Positions 8,779 to 23,497 of a DNA stretch of 64,000 nt are shown here, piece by piece. Made by a program: the position numbers and the translations under genes. Under the pieces are notes generated by a model. The model made no database searches. It was given only the letters and a program-made list of their open reading frames with translations, and was not told the DNA's origin. This DNA comes from Croceivirga sp. (GTDB lineage: Bacteria > Bacteroidota > Bacteroidia > Flavobacteriales > Flavobacteriaceae), in contig JANQKR010000012.1 of the NCBI GenBank assembly GCA_028281025.1, forward strand, positions 48,531-112,530. Direction: 5' to 3'. Position 1 is the stretch's first letter, and each line of letters begins with the position of its first letter.

Positions 8779-10131
8779 ATGAGAAAGGTTTTAGCACGTT
8801 CAGTTTTTGTACTCCCCCTATTTTTTTTAATCAACTGTAGTTCAGGTTCCCAAGATGACCCCCAAATAACTGAAGAAGAACAGCAAGAAGAGCAAAATGG
8901 CAATCAAAACGAAGAACCCACGATTGAAATAAGCAGTATTATCAATACCAGCGACCAGGGCAAATTAATAGATGCCTTTTTCTTTGATCTAAAAGGCTGG
9001 CCCGATAGGACCAATACCGTAGAAAAAGCAACTGCCTATTTTGTGAACGATGGCATGAATGGCATTCGGATATCCATTTATGGTGATATTCAACGGCCAG
9101 CGCATCCGGGGCCCGGTGTTGTTGTAGAGTCCCAATATGAACCTATGTTGACTTCCATTACCACCGCCCTATCGGTTAAACCGGACCTAAAGATTTTTGC
9201 CAGCAAAAAACTGAGGAGCACAAATTCCTTTCCGGATTGGGTCAAGGATGGTACGGGAATCATACCCAAGCAGTATGCGATTATGCTGGCAGATTTTATC
9301 GAATTTATGAATGGGAAGGGCATCACCATTGATTATTTGGGCATTGACAATGAGTTTGTGTACAATGAAGGGAACATCACTCCCGAAAAATATCATGAAA
9401 CCATTTTTGAGTTACGGGTATTGGCCTCTACCCGCGGCTTTGACCTACCTATTTTGGTAGGCTATGAGGATTTTGGTCCCAATAAAAGAAATTGGGTCCA
9501 GATTTTGATGGAAAGTGGATGGGGCAACGATATGGATATTTATGGAACCCACTACTATCCACAGTTTAGGCCCAAGGATAAATTGATTACCGATCTCAAC
9601 TCCATTGGCAATAGACCTTTCTGGGCCACAGAACCGCACTGGGACCAGGTTAAAACCGAAAATCCAGATGTCTTTTTAAATGCGGAAGCGGCCATGGTTA
9701 CGCTTTGGGATCAAACTGATTTGGGAATGACAGGCTTTATGTGGTGGAACTATAATTTGGAGGATGAGCTACGAACCCGCCTTATGCAGGCAGCCTCGAC
9801 CCCACTTCTTTATTCAAGGCCCATATCGATGACGGATATCGACGGGGAAGATTTGACGGAATTGGGGAAGTTACAGAGTAGGGCGTTTATCAAAGCAAAC
9901 CAAATCACCGTTTATTTTGTGAATATGTCCGATACTTCGTATACGGATTATGGCATTGCCTTGAGTGACCATCAAAAAATCGCGGATAATGTGGTTTATA
10001 CACAATGGCGTGAGACCACCACCATCGATGGCCAACAATTGTCCGGCACAGTAACTTCAGATAACGCCGCTGTTCAAGTGAACCTTCCAAAGCGTTCCAT
10101 TACCAAAATCGATTTAACAATCCAAGATTGA
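8779..10131 (+). CDS. Clan GH-A glycoside hydrolase, GH30-like lipoprotein
   Basis: 450 residues with a lipoprotein signal (LFFLINCSSGS) and an acidic, low-complexity linker to about residue 45. The rest fits a TIM-barrel retaining hydrolase of the GH30 kind: NDGMNGIRISIYGD on an early strand, DYLGIDNEF with the candidate acid/base Glu192, GTHYYPQ, and PFWATEPHW with the candidate nucleophile Glu285, then FMWWNYN and a small C-terminal beta domain. The 93-residue spacing of the two Glu fits the clan. The substrate is presumably a galactan-derived chain, judging only from the neighbours. It is convergent with the 1677-residue hydrolase, with a large inverted repeat between them. Confidence 0.75.
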   Translation: MRKVLARSVFVLPLFFLINCSSGSQDDPQITEEEQQEEQNGNQNEEPTIEISSIINTSDQGKLIDAFFFDLKGWPDRTNTVEKATAYFVNDGMNGIRISIYGDIQRPAHPGPGVVVESQYEPMLTSITTALSVKPDLKIFASKKLRSTNSFPDWVKDGTGIIPKQYAIMLADFIEFMNGKGITIDYLGIDNEFVYNEGNITPEKYHETIFELRVLASTRGFDLPILVGYEDFGPNKRNWVQILMESGWGNDMDIYGTHYYPQFRPKDKLITDLNSIGNRPFWATEPHWDQVKTENPDVFLNAEAAMVTLWDQTDLGMTGFMWWNYNLEDELRTRLMQAASTPLLYSRPISMTDIDGEDLTELGKLQSRAFIKANQITVYFVNMSDTSYTDYGIALSDHQKIADNVVYTQWRETTTIDGQQLSGTVTSDNAAVQVNLPKRSITKIDLTIQD

Positions 10132-10237
10132 CATCTTCTTCCTATCAACATAGGTAGGGTTTAAAATCCTTTCTGAAAAAAGCACCGGCCCCTTTTTATT
10201 ACATCAATGAACGGCTAAATCGGGAGTCCAATAAAAA

Positions 10238-10377
10238 CACAAAGAGGTTGTCCAAAAAGTCAGTATGCGCATTGGTCACATCGAGCGCAGTCGAGATGTA
10301 TTTGATATTCGGAACTTTTAAAAGTTCCAGACTGCGCTCGAACCGACAAAATCTTCTTTTTGGACAACCTCTTTGTG
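10238..10377. repeat. MITE-like palindromic repeat, copy 1
   Basis: A 140-base element whose outer 22 bases (10238-10259 and 10356-10377) are perfect inverted repeats. Inside are a 12-base inverted pair (TCGAGCGCAGTC at 10281-10292, GACTGCGCTCGA at 10330-10341) and an 18-base perfect palindrome at 10311-10328. A related copy lies in opposite orientation at 34148-34280. Between two convergent genes it probably also works as a bidirectional terminator. There is no ORF inside. Confidence 0.8.
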
Positions 10378-10425
10378 TGACCTAAATTTTACGACCCGCT
10401 ACCAGCTTGGAATCTCCATCAACAA

Positions 10426-13400
10426 TTACTGATTAATAATTTTTATGGTCTGTTTCCCTACATTGGTATCCAACTCTAAGAAATATAATCCCTTTAATCG
10501 TGTACGAAGGGAAATTTGCATCTCGGTCCTTTTTCTTAGTTTTCTACCACTCTTTACAATCTTTCCCTGTACGTCATACACGCGGTACCCGCTCACCTCC
10601 ACCGTATTTGGTATCGCCAGATCAATTTGGTTGACAACGGGGTTTCTTCTAAGGACTATTTGATGCTGCAACAGTTTTTGGTCTTCCAAATTAAGTTGGG
10701 CGGTCAATGCGGTTGTACCTCCATTGCTTGATTCGGTTTTCACCACGGTCAGGATGTTGGAGGGATAAAAGCTTTCCCCCAAACTGTTTTCTGCCTTTAC
10801 AATATAGTAGTACGTGCCCACTTCCATAGCGGAACCGTCAGAATACGTTGTCCCAACAATACCTTCCGCAACCAACTGATATCCATCCCACGGCTCGGAA
10901 CTTCGGTATAAATTAAAGGTGCCGCCATTGGTAAAAGCAGTTTCATCCCAGGTAAGGTTAACCGTGCCATTGGAATCTTCACCACCTCTAAGGTCATAAG
11001 GGGCAAATGGTAGTGTTGCTTGCGGTGTAGCACTTAAAATACGGGATTGATCGCTGATTCCCGCTCCACTATATGCCCTGACCGAAAAGAAATACTTTTG
11101 TCCGTTCTGTAGCCCTTTTAGGTTAAAACCACTGGTATTGCTGGCCTCGACCTCTTCGGTCAATTGATTTCTATCCGTTCCATAATAGACCTTATAACCA
11201 TTGGCGTTGGCAACACTTTCCCAAAGCAAGGTCACCCGGCCATCTTTTGGTCTTACCCTTACCAATTTTGGTTTTTGTGGGCGTTCATATTTAACCTTGA
11301 TGATATTCGAAAGCGCGCTTTCACCTACCGAATTGAAAGCGGTAACCGCTATGTTTGTTTGTTTTCCATAGCTCAATGGCAATTGGTATTCGTTGTTTTC
11401 ACTCCCCGTAATCTCAATTACCTGGTTTAAGCTGTTCTGATTGTGGCCCATCTTGATTCGATAACCATCGGCCTGGTCATCTTCCCACCATTTCAAATGT
11501 AGGCCCGATGAAGTAACTTCAGATTTGAAGATCCTATTGGTTTTGGGCGTACGTTGACCAACCACCCATTCCAATCGCGTCATACCGTATCCTGGTACGG
11601 TGATTTTTCCGTTGGATAAATCTTTGGTTTCCTGGGTGGGTAAAATGCCTGAAAGAACCAGGGGATCGTCACTGGTAATCGAAGTAACCAGAACATCTTG
11701 AGGCAAATCCATACCTTGTAAAGTGATCTCATGGGGGATACTCGATTTATTGGAAATCAATACATAGTCTTTGTTATTTGCGCCGTTGTATGCCCTTGCA
11801 AACAACGCTGGTATTTCGGAGACCAAACTATTGGGATGCTCAGCGGCAACCACTTCACCTCCAATGACCTCGGTGTCCAATGAAAAATTACTGTTGTTCA
11901 AAGCTTCGCCGGCAATAAGGATAACCTCTCCCTGAGTGGAAATATTGAATCCATATTCAATGGCATCCGCATCCACATCGGTCCCCGAAGCGAAGGCATT
12001 GTCCAAGAGACTGTTGTGATTGAAATTGGGAACAACAACATCCACATTGAAAACATGTAATCCCAAATAATCCATATTATCGAAAACGGTGTTCCTGATC
12101 ATAAACTCGGCGTTGTACATTCCCGCGTAATAGCTCTTGTCGAACCCGTTGTTGAAGACATTGAATTCGGTGATGAAATACCTAAAATCCTCGCCGTATA
12201 CGTTCCGTGCTTTTGTAGGGGCATCGGTCCCCCCAATTTTCATGCCCGCGTTGGCATTTCTGATGGCCAAATCGGGAGCGGGGTTGGAATTATTGAAAGA
12301 CGCATAGGAGTGGTAGGACAGGACATCGTAATATTGTGGATTAAAATTCCGCACGCCCAGGGAGAAGTTCCCGCTGAAATCCACACCCCAATCGGCATTT
12401 GGCGCGGTCAGGGCCCCACTGTACCCCTCTTTGATAGCCTGGTCCAATGCTTCCATTTTAGCGGCATAATCGGCTCCACTATTGTAAAACCAATGATTTC
12501 TATTCGGTAGGAAGAAGTAAGGCTCATTATTCAATTGCCAATATTCCACTACAATGTTATTGTCCTCGCAAAACTTTGCAAAAATGCGGGCTTCTTCGGG
12601 GCCAGCCATAAATCCGGGCCAGGTAACAATCAATTTGGCACCGGCCTCTCCAAGGGCTTGATACAGATCATAGACCAATTGCGGTCCTTTGACTTCCAAG
12701 CGCTCATAGGCTTTCACCTGATTATTTACCCTTCTGAATTGCTCTATCCATTCCAGCTCATATTCTCCCGTGTTCATGTTAAAAGGATCGCTTATGGTAC
12801 CGGAAAGGTATCGCATCCACCCTGTTTTGCCCGCTTTTAGGGCATCCACAAATTCCGGGTTTTTATAACTCCAGGCTTGATCTACACTTCTATTATTATA
12901 ACCAAACAACCCATCTTTCAACCCATGCCTTTGATTTGGGTCAATCGTGATCGTCGCCAAGGATTTTACGATACTGTCCCTAAATGCGGATATGGCATTA
13001 GATAGGTCAACAAGACCCTGGTCAATTACTTCTTGGGCAATTCCATCAATAAATACGGACGTGGCCATACTGATCGCATTGAAGAAGGTATCCACGGCCG
13101 CCTGGGGATACTCCCCCGGATTACTGCCTACCTCCGCCGACACAGCCAGTTCCGAAGCTTCCAGAAGCAGTCTTCGCAAGTCCCATTTATTAACACTTCC
13201 GATGATGACATCATCCATTTGTATCCTACCTACATCAAATAAATAAGGAACAAATACTTCCAACGAAGCAACATTTGAGGTAAGGTTCAATAGCGGTACG
13301 TCCTGACCCTCTGGTTTTTCAACTCCATTTACACGCAAACCCATGGTATTGTTGTCCGTATCTATCTTAAGCAAAACAAGATGGTCAAAATCTTTGGGGA

Positions 13401-15459
13401 CAATGTCATTGCGGTCGGTAAACACAACCGTTGATGTTGGGTTTCCTTCAGAATCCAATCCCGTTACCAACTCAATACCATTTTCGAAGTCTATTCTGGC
13501 GACTACATCACCAATTGAATTCTTAATGGAAACCGGGGCATTCATAGTCTGCCTGTCAGTATTGAAAATGAATCCAAAATACACTACCCCAGAGGTTTCC
13601 GTGAATGTCCTGATGGCCGTTGCCCTTTGTTGAACCGCGGGGTCGTAGGCGATGTTCAATCGATCATCCACAACAGTAACAAAACCTGTAGTTTCAGGTC
13701 CTTCTGACCATCCATTGGGCAATCCCGGGTCGCTAAAAGTGTCAAAGGCCAATAGCCCTTGTGGTTGGGGAGCCAACCCTTCCCCCGTAACCTGGACCCT
13801 GCCCGTAAAAATATCATCCCCTTCAATAAGGACGCTATCTTCATAGGTAACCGTGAGTACCGGTGCAAACCGAACATAGATGGTCCGATCAATAGTACCT
13901 GAACCGTCCGGCTCCAGTGGGAAAGCCGCACTGGTAAAACCGTCCAATTCATTTAAACTGACCTGAAAGCCATCAGGAGGGGTAATCGTAATGGATTGGG
14001 TAAGCCCGGATAGTTGTAATTGAAAACTGTTTGGAGCAGAGACCGTCCCGACCGCTATTCCGGTAAAATCGTCCATCGGTGTTGTATTTACAAATTGAGC
14101 GGGCTCCAGAACATAAAGGTTTTGTTGGGCAGTGAAGTACAGTTTCCCATTGGTTACCACAGTAGTTGTATTGACAGTACTCCCTATGCTACCGGGAACT
14201 AAATCCTCAACCAGGAACACATTTGTTCCATCAGTGGCGAATAGTTCATTTCCCACGTTTCCAAAGGGCGAAGTGTCATTCGTGTTGGCATTGAAATAGG
14301 CGTATCCGTCCAAAAAGCCTAAAAAATTTGGGTTGCTGGCCCCATTGGTAATCAAATCGATTATTTGATTGGTCCCTATTGCAGTACCATCGCTCACCCA
14401 CGGCTCATTGCCAGCCCCCCCATTGGCCCTAAAGAAAATCCTGCCGGTCGCGGGGTCACCCAATTGATAAACTGGATTTGAACCTCCATTGGAGCGCAGG
14501 TCGGCTATTTTTTCGGTCCCCGCTTCCGTACCATCGGTAATGTAAGGCTCAACACCTTCATTTCCTTGTTTTGCCCTGAAAAACAATTTATTTCCCACAA
14601 CAAAAAGATTTTTGATATCCGCCTGTTGGTTGGCCCCAGGATTGATTTCCTTTACCAACTTTATGGTCTCGTCACCCGTATCAAAATACCGCAATTCCTT
14701 ACCCGTGGCAGCACCCCCATCATGGCCCCTAAAAAATAGGGTGCCATTAAAGATTGCTGCATGCTCGGCCGTGGTTTCGCCCATTCCGGAGCCACTTCCG
14801 GCAAACAAATCTTGAACCTGGCGTGTCCCTATGGTAGTACCATCACTGATATAGAGTTCAAAACCTTGGGAGCCGTTGTTGGCCCTGAAAAAGACATAAT
14901 CGTTGTTCTTTCCGTAAACGATGTCCGTATTTGCCGGAGTGCCATCGGCACTGCCAGGAGCAATATTTAAAAGCAATTGGGTTCCAGCATCGGTACCATC
15001 ACTTTTCCACATTTCCTTTCCATTGGTACCATCATTGGCCATAAACAATACCAAACCATTGAATGCTATCATTTGCTCAGGGAAACTGCCTCCCCCAGGG
15101 TTGATATCTTTAATCATGTAGGTTCCCGCATCGGTACCATCGGAAAACCAAAGTTCTGCGCCGTTCACACCATCCGTGGCCCTAAAAACAATACCATTGT
15201 CAAAAGGGGTTACCGATACCAACCCATCCTCACCAGAGGGATTGATATCCTTGACAAAAGTGATGGACTCGGTGGCCAGGTCATAAAAGAAAAGACCATT
15301 GCCATTTTCCGAATCGGTAGCTTCAAAAAACAATTTATTTTGGGAAAGGGTCAAAGTGCTCGATTTGAGCCCTGTTGTTTCAAAATTGGTAAGCCGTTGT
15401 ATTTGCCCAATGCAAAAAGCAGTCACCAGTAAAAATAAAGGAAGGGTTAATTTTTTCAT
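10426..15459 (-). CDS. Giant T9SS-secreted multidomain glycan hydrolase (ELW-repeat, FIVAR, clan-A-like barrel, FN3)
   Basis: 1677 residues, signal peptide 1-19. Domains in order: about ten ELWxxDGTxxGT-type repeats (about 25-460), probably a beta-propeller; a beta-sandwich and a LamG-like part (about 470-760); one FIVAR-like helical repeat (about 765-835); a TIM-barrel-like catalytic part (about 845-1310) with WQLNNEPYFF (Glu979, candidate acid/base) and YFITEFNVF (Glu1098, candidate nucleophile); fibronectin III modules (about 1310-1580); and a C-terminal type IX secretion tail (about 1600-1677; RRNPV, YDVQGKIV, KGLYFLEL). The catalytic part is paralogous to the protein at 34288-36882. I cannot assign a GH family; GH39, GH79 and GH86 share this Glu arrangement. 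Probably an extracellular endo-acting enzyme. Confidence 0.8.
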   Translation of the reverse strand: MKKLTLPLFLLVTAFCIGQIQRLTNFETTGLKSSTLTLSQNKLFFEATDSENGNGLFFYDLATESITFVKDINPSGEDGLVSVTPFDNGIVFRATDGVNGAELWFSDGTDAGTYMIKDINPGGGSFPEQMIAFNGLVLFMANDGTNGKEMWKSDGTDAGTQLLLNIAPGSADGTPANTDIVYGKNNDYVFFRANNGSQGFELYISDGTTIGTRQVQDLFAGSGSGMGETTAEHAAIFNGTLFFRGHDGGAATGKELRYFDTGDETIKLVKEINPGANQQADIKNLFVVGNKLFFRAKQGNEGVEPYITDGTEAGTEKIADLRSNGGSNPVYQLGDPATGRIFFRANGGAGNEPWVSDGTAIGTNQIIDLITNGASNPNFLGFLDGYAYFNANTNDTSPFGNVGNELFATDGTNVFLVEDLVPGSIGSTVNTTTVVTNGKLYFTAQQNLYVLEPAQFVNTTPMDDFTGIAVGTVSAPNSFQLQLSGLTQSITITPPDGFQVSLNELDGFTSAAFPLEPDGSGTIDRTIYVRFAPVLTVTYEDSVLIEGDDIFTGRVQVTGEGLAPQPQGLLAFDTFSDPGLPNGWSEGPETTGFVTVVDDRLNIAYDPAVQQRATAIRTFTETSGVVYFGFIFNTDRQTMNAPVSIKNSIGDVVARIDFENGIELVTGLDSEGNPTSTVVFTDRNDIVPKDFDHLVLLKIDTDNNTMGLRVNGVEKPEGQDVPLLNLTSNVASLEVFVPYLFDVGRIQMDDVIIGSVNKWDLRRLLLEASELAVSAEVGSNPGEYPQAAVDTFFNAISMATSVFIDGIAQEVIDQGLVDLSNAISAFRDSIVKSLATITIDPNQRHGLKDGLFGYNNRSVDQAWSYKNPEFVDALKAGKTGWMRYLSGTISDPFNMNTGEYELEWIEQFRRVNNQVKAYERLEVKGPQLVYDLYQALGEAGAKLIVTWPGFMAGPEEARIFAKFCEDNNIVVEYWQLNNEPYFFLPNRNHWFYNSGADYAAKMEALDQAIKEGYSGALTAPNADWGVDFSGNFSLGVRNFNPQYYDVLSYHSYASFNNSNPAPDLAIRNANAGMKIGGTDAPTKARNVYGEDFRYFITEFNVFNNGFDKSYYAGMYNAEFMIRNTVFDNMDYLGLHVFNVDVVVPNFNHNSLLDNAFASGTDVDADAIEYGFNISTQGEVILIAGEALNNSNFSLDTEVIGGEVVAAEHPNSLVSEIPALFARAYNGANNKDYVLISNKSSIPHEITLQGMDLPQDVLVTSITSDDPLVLSGILPTQETKDLSNGKITVPGYGMTRLEWVVGQRTPKTNRIFKSEVTSSGLHLKWWEDDQADGYRIKMGHNQNSLNQVIEITGSENNEYQLPLSYGKQTNIAVTAFNSVGESALSNIIKVKYERPQKPKLVRVRPKDGRVTLLWESVANANGYKVYYGTDRNQLTEEVEASNTSGFNLKGLQNGQKYFFSVRAYSGAGISDQSRILSATPQATLPFAPYDLRGGEDSNGTVNLTWDETAFTNGGTFNLYRSSEPWDGYQLVAEGIVGTTYSDGSAMEVGTYYYIVKAENSLGESFYPSNILTVVKTESSNGGTTALTAQLNLEDQKLLQHQIVLRRNPVVNQIDLAIPNTVEVSGYRVYDVQGKIVKSGRKLRKRTEMQISLRTRLKGLYFLELDTNVGKQTIKIINQ

Positions 15460-15460
15460 A

Positions 15461-15479
15461 GTTATTGATTTTCAATAAC
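15461..15479 (-). promoter_or_regulatory. Hairpin abutting the start codon of the giant hydrolase
   Basis: Perfect 8-base arms (GTTATTGA / TCAATAAC) around TTT end one base before the ATG at 15457-15459. In mRNA this would form a stem across the ribosome-landing site; in DNA it could be an operator. Confidence 0.4.
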
Positions 15480-15596
15480 TTAAAGTATGTCAATCCTTCA
15501 TACCGGACGTCTCAAAAAAGGGTTGTAATTGTTACCTTACGGTCTTATGTAGGAAAATTTGTATCGTTTAGGGGTTTCATCTGTCCATATCCCCCT

Positions 15597-16631
15597 CTAA
15601 AAGCGTATTTTTTTGTCCCGATCGGCGTTTAATTTACCGTCGGCGAGTTTTAACTCTACCATTTGCAGTGCACTGATCCGATTTTCGAGAGGCTGTTCAT
15701 AAATAGGTTTGCCATCATAGTCCCGTTTGTATTCCACATGATAGAATAGGAAAGCCCGACTATCCTTTACAAGTACGCTGCCATGTCTCGCACGGGCAGT
15801 ATCCATTTTTCCCTTACCCGGTTTTTTAAGAATATGCCCCTGAAATTCCCATCTTGAGGCATCTTTGCTATGATATACGGCAAAGCCCTGGTGTGGGTCG
15901 GTTATAAGCCAGTAACTGCCCTTCCACCGGAATATATACGGTGCTTCTTCATAACCAATTCCCGTTACCTGGGTATTGTAAACATCGCCCAGGGGTTGAT
16001 CGATGGTTTTCCAGTTTTTAAAATCTTTTGTGGTCTGATGTATGAGCGTATAATCCTGATTCCTGTACTTTGCACTCTTGGCCATAAACCACAGATGGGC
16101 CGTATCCTCTACCCAATAGGCGGATGCATCCAAAGTGCTAAGTGTGTCGGCATGCATGACCTTCCTTTTCTTCCAGCCCGTTACGGGACTGTTCAGGGAG
16201 GTGGTGTAATGCACAATGGAACCTCGCCCTCCCCATGGCCCTTTAACCGTAAGTGTGTCAGGTTTAAAGGTGGCGAACATATGCAAACTGTCCTTGGTAG
16301 TGATGATTGCCGGTGCCCAAAAGGTAGCTTTGGCATCTTTGGAATCATGCGCTCCATCAAATTGACAGTACCCTTCAAATCTCCAATTTGCCAAGTCCTT
16401 GGATGAAGCAACACCAATAGGGGTCTGTAAAAACGTATTCTGTTTACCCGACCGCCGAGCAGTATAGTAAATAAAATAGGTGTCGGAAGAGGGATCGAAT
16501 ACAATCTCAGGGTCACACGAACCTTGATAGTTGGGGTCTATATAAATCGGTTTAGGAACCTCCTCCCCCTTTTTTTGGGAACATGCCAAAAACACCAAAG
16601 AAAGGGATATGATAACAATGTTATGCCTCAT
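15597..16631 (-). CDS. Five-bladed beta-propeller glycoside hydrolase lipoprotein (GH43/GH117-like)
   Basis: 344 residues with a lipobox at Cys17 (LVFLACSQ). The blades show the pattern of clan GH-F relatives: GSCDPEIVFDPSSDTYFIYY (candidate general base Asp40), TPIGVASSKDLANWRFEGY, ATFWAPAI, LDASAYWVEDTAHLWFM, GYEEAPYIFRWKGSYWLIT and ARHGSVLV...FLFYHVEY. The closing RHGSVL/FYH part resembles GH117 as well as GH43, so the family is left open. An exo-acting periplasmic enzyme on sulfatase-trimmed oligosaccharides is likely. Its ATG overlaps the TGA of the upstream sulfatase (ATGA, 16631-16628), so it is translationally coupled to it. Confidence 0.75.
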   Translation of the reverse strand: MRHNIVIISLSLVFLACSQKKGEEVPKPIYIDPNYQGSCDPEIVFDPSSDTYFIYYTARRSGKQNTFLQTPIGVASSKDLANWRFEGYCQFDGAHDSKDAKATFWAPAIITTKDSLHMFATFKPDTLTVKGPWGGRGSIVHYTTSLNSPVTGWKKRKVMHADTLSTLDASAYWVEDTAHLWFMAKSAKYRNQDYTLIHQTTKDFKNWKTIDQPLGDVYNTQVTGIGYEEAPYIFRWKGSYWLITDPHQGFAVYHSKDASRWEFQGHILKKPGKGKMDTARARHGSVLVKDSRAFLFYHVEYKRDYDGKPIYEQPLENRISALQMVELKLADGKLNADRDKKIRF

Positions 16632-18517
16632 GATTTTGTTTTTTGATATCCCACATTTTCCCCTTTTTTAGGGAACAGCCCTTGATATCCGTAATATCCC
16701 GTATTGATAAGGGCAGAACGAATGTAGAATTGATTTAACTTGGGGTGGTCTTCCAGTAACAACAACTCTTTTTCAATAGGCTTTGCCTTATTTCCAAGAT
16801 TTTGAAGCACCGAAAAAGCCGTAAAATGATTGTTTTTTACCTCTAGCAGTATATAGTTAAGGGCGTCTTGGTCATTGTTATGTTTTACCAAAAGTTCAGC
16901 GGCAAGAAGCCTGGATTCGATTTCCTCATCACTATTTTTAAAAATCGAAGTGATTTCCACGATTGGTGGTTGGGGCAAACGTCCGTGTTGAAAAAGCTGC
17001 AATATGCCCAAAACGCCCCAATAACGTAAGGCCGCATCCCCATTTTCCATCAATTCCACCAATTTTGGCAAATCGATTTGTGTTGCGGTGCTGGCCAAAG
17101 CTGCCGCATCAATTACGGCTGCCACGTCTTGATCGGTATTTCTGGCATAGTTATAAAAGGGGATGCTATCCTCTTTTCTACGCATTGACCATGGATACAG
17201 TCCCAAATCCCTTTTGGACTTCATAAAATGAAGCAAATTTGCTTTCATACGGCCTATTTTTTCCTGGTGTTCCGGAGCATCAATAAGATTTTTCACCTCG
17301 TAAGGGTCATTTTCTGTATCATAAAACTCAAATGGTTGCATGGGTTTCCAGAATACACTCTGTAGCGAATCCGTACCCCCTTCCAAATAGGCCATGTCCC
17401 AAGCCTGGTAGGATGGCATTTGCCATTGATAGGACTGTCGTGTTCCGTTTGGGTAAGCCGTATTGAAGTTCCATATTAACCGGTATTTTCCATCGGTAAG
17501 GGCACGGGATGGAATAAAATTCCGTTCTTGATTGGCCCGGTACATGAAAAGCTCCTTTTTGGGTTCGGGCAAGTTTTTGCCCAAAAAAGGTTGCCCCATC
17601 ATAAAATCAGGAATTTCAATATCCAAAAGGTTAAAAATTGTAGGGGCAAAATCAACAAAGCCGACCAAACGGTTGTCATGACCCACTGTTTTTACTCCCG
17701 CCAAATGTTTGAATTTATCCGGAAAATGTACAAGCAGCGGCACTTGGGTGCCCACTTCATAAACAAAGGCTTTTGCCCTTGGCAGGCACCCTCCATGATC
17801 CGAATAGAAAAAGATGATCGTATTTTCCAGTTCACCGGAATTCTTTAATTCCCGTAAGCGCCTTTTAACCCATCCATCCATTTTGGAAACGGAATCATAA
17901 TGCCATGCAATATCGTCACGAATCTCTGGCAGGTCAGGTAAATAGGCTGGTAAATCAATGGAATCGGGATGTATTGTTCTTGGATTCCTATCAACCGTAT
18001 CACGGGTGGCAATACGCTTGGTGTGGGTACCATTATAATTGAAAACGGAAAAAAAGGGTTGGGTCCTGTCCGACCTATTCAAATAGGTGGCTCCTTTTTT
18101 TGAGGCGTCCCATAAATTTTTAGGTCGGTTGCTGTCATTGTAATCAGTCTTACTATTATTTGAAGTGTAATAACCCGCCCTTTTTAGGTAAATGGGATAA
18201 TAAAATTCTTTGGGAACCGGTCTTCTTTCACGATGCCAATCCGTAGCCAACATGGGTGCATAAATACCCGAAATCAAAGTGCTTCGGGCCGGAGAGCATT
18301 GTGCACCATTTGCGTAGGCCTTATCAAAAATGATGCTCTTCTTTGCCAACGAATCCAAGGTTGGGGTATGGGTATGTCCGTTTCCATAAAAAGAAAGGTA
18401 TGGGCTCATATCCTCAACCACCAACCAAAGTACATTGGGGCGTTGCAATTTTTCCTGCTTGGAACAGGAAACCACTAACAGGGAAACACTCAAGAAAAAT
18501 AGCTTACCAATACGCAT
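16628..18517 (-). CDS. S1 sulfatase (sulfamidase-like) with C-terminal HEAT-like helices, lipoprotein
   Basis: Removes sulfate esters from the glycan in the periplasm. The formylglycine site is CSPAR (Cys74), within AYANGAQCSPARSTLISG, and the N-terminal metal-binding part reads PNVLWLVVEDMSPYLSFYGN, where the more usual DD is ED. FFYSDHGG supplies later metal ligands. After the sulfatase core, residues about 490-620 read like HEAT repeats (GDAALRYWGVLGILQ, RLLAAELLVKH), an arrangement seen in sulfamidase-like S1 proteins. The frame extends 14 codons to an ATG at 18559, but the lipoprotein signal MRIGKLFFLSVSLLVVSCSK begins at 18517, which I prefer. Coupled to the GH43-like gene downstream. 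Confidence 0.85.
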   Translation of the reverse strand: MRIGKLFFLSVSLLVVSCSKQEKLQRPNVLWLVVEDMSPYLSFYGNGHTHTPTLDSLAKKSIIFDKAYANGAQCSPARSTLISGIYAPMLATDWHRERRPVPKEFYYPIYLKRAGYYTSNNSKTDYNDSNRPKNLWDASKKGATYLNRSDRTQPFFSVFNYNGTHTKRIATRDTVDRNPRTIHPDSIDLPAYLPDLPEIRDDIAWHYDSVSKMDGWVKRRLRELKNSGELENTIIFFYSDHGGCLPRAKAFVYEVGTQVPLLVHFPDKFKHLAGVKTVGHDNRLVGFVDFAPTIFNLLDIEIPDFMMGQPFLGKNLPEPKKELFMYRANQERNFIPSRALTDGKYRLIWNFNTAYPNGTRQSYQWQMPSYQAWDMAYLEGGTDSLQSVFWKPMQPFEFYDTENDPYEVKNLIDAPEHQEKIGRMKANLLHFMKSKRDLGLYPWSMRRKEDSIPFYNYARNTDQDVAAVIDAAALASTATQIDLPKLVELMENGDAALRYWGVLGILQLFQHGRLPQPPIVEITSIFKNSDEEIESRLLAAELLVKHNNDQDALNYILLEVKNNHFTAFSVLQNLGNKAKPIEKELLLLEDHPKLNQFYIRSALINTGYYGYQGLFPKKGENVGYQKTKS

Positions 18518-18698
18518 TTGCAATCCATTGTTTTTCAAATAGTGGTTCATAGGTTTCATTTTTTAGTAGGCAACGGATACTGAATTGTTGTCTCCACCCT
18601 TCAAGCTTCTTCAAAAGTCCTTCGGTTTTTTCTGGATGGATATCGAAACCATAACCGTACAGATCAAAGCAAGTGCCATGGGCATTAGGGAGCTTTTC

Positions 18699-23497
<4,799 letters not shown>

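Noticed and set aside
13343..13633. Long plus-strand open frames opposite the giant hydrolase and other large genes
   Set aside because: They are shadows of strongly supported minus-strand genes, with no domain signal of their own.
18518..18698. Open frame reading GFDIHPEKTEGLLKKLEGWR on the minus strand between two sulfatases
   Set aside because: It resembles a sulfatase C-terminal tail, which might point to an old duplication, but it is short and the likeness is too weak to claim.
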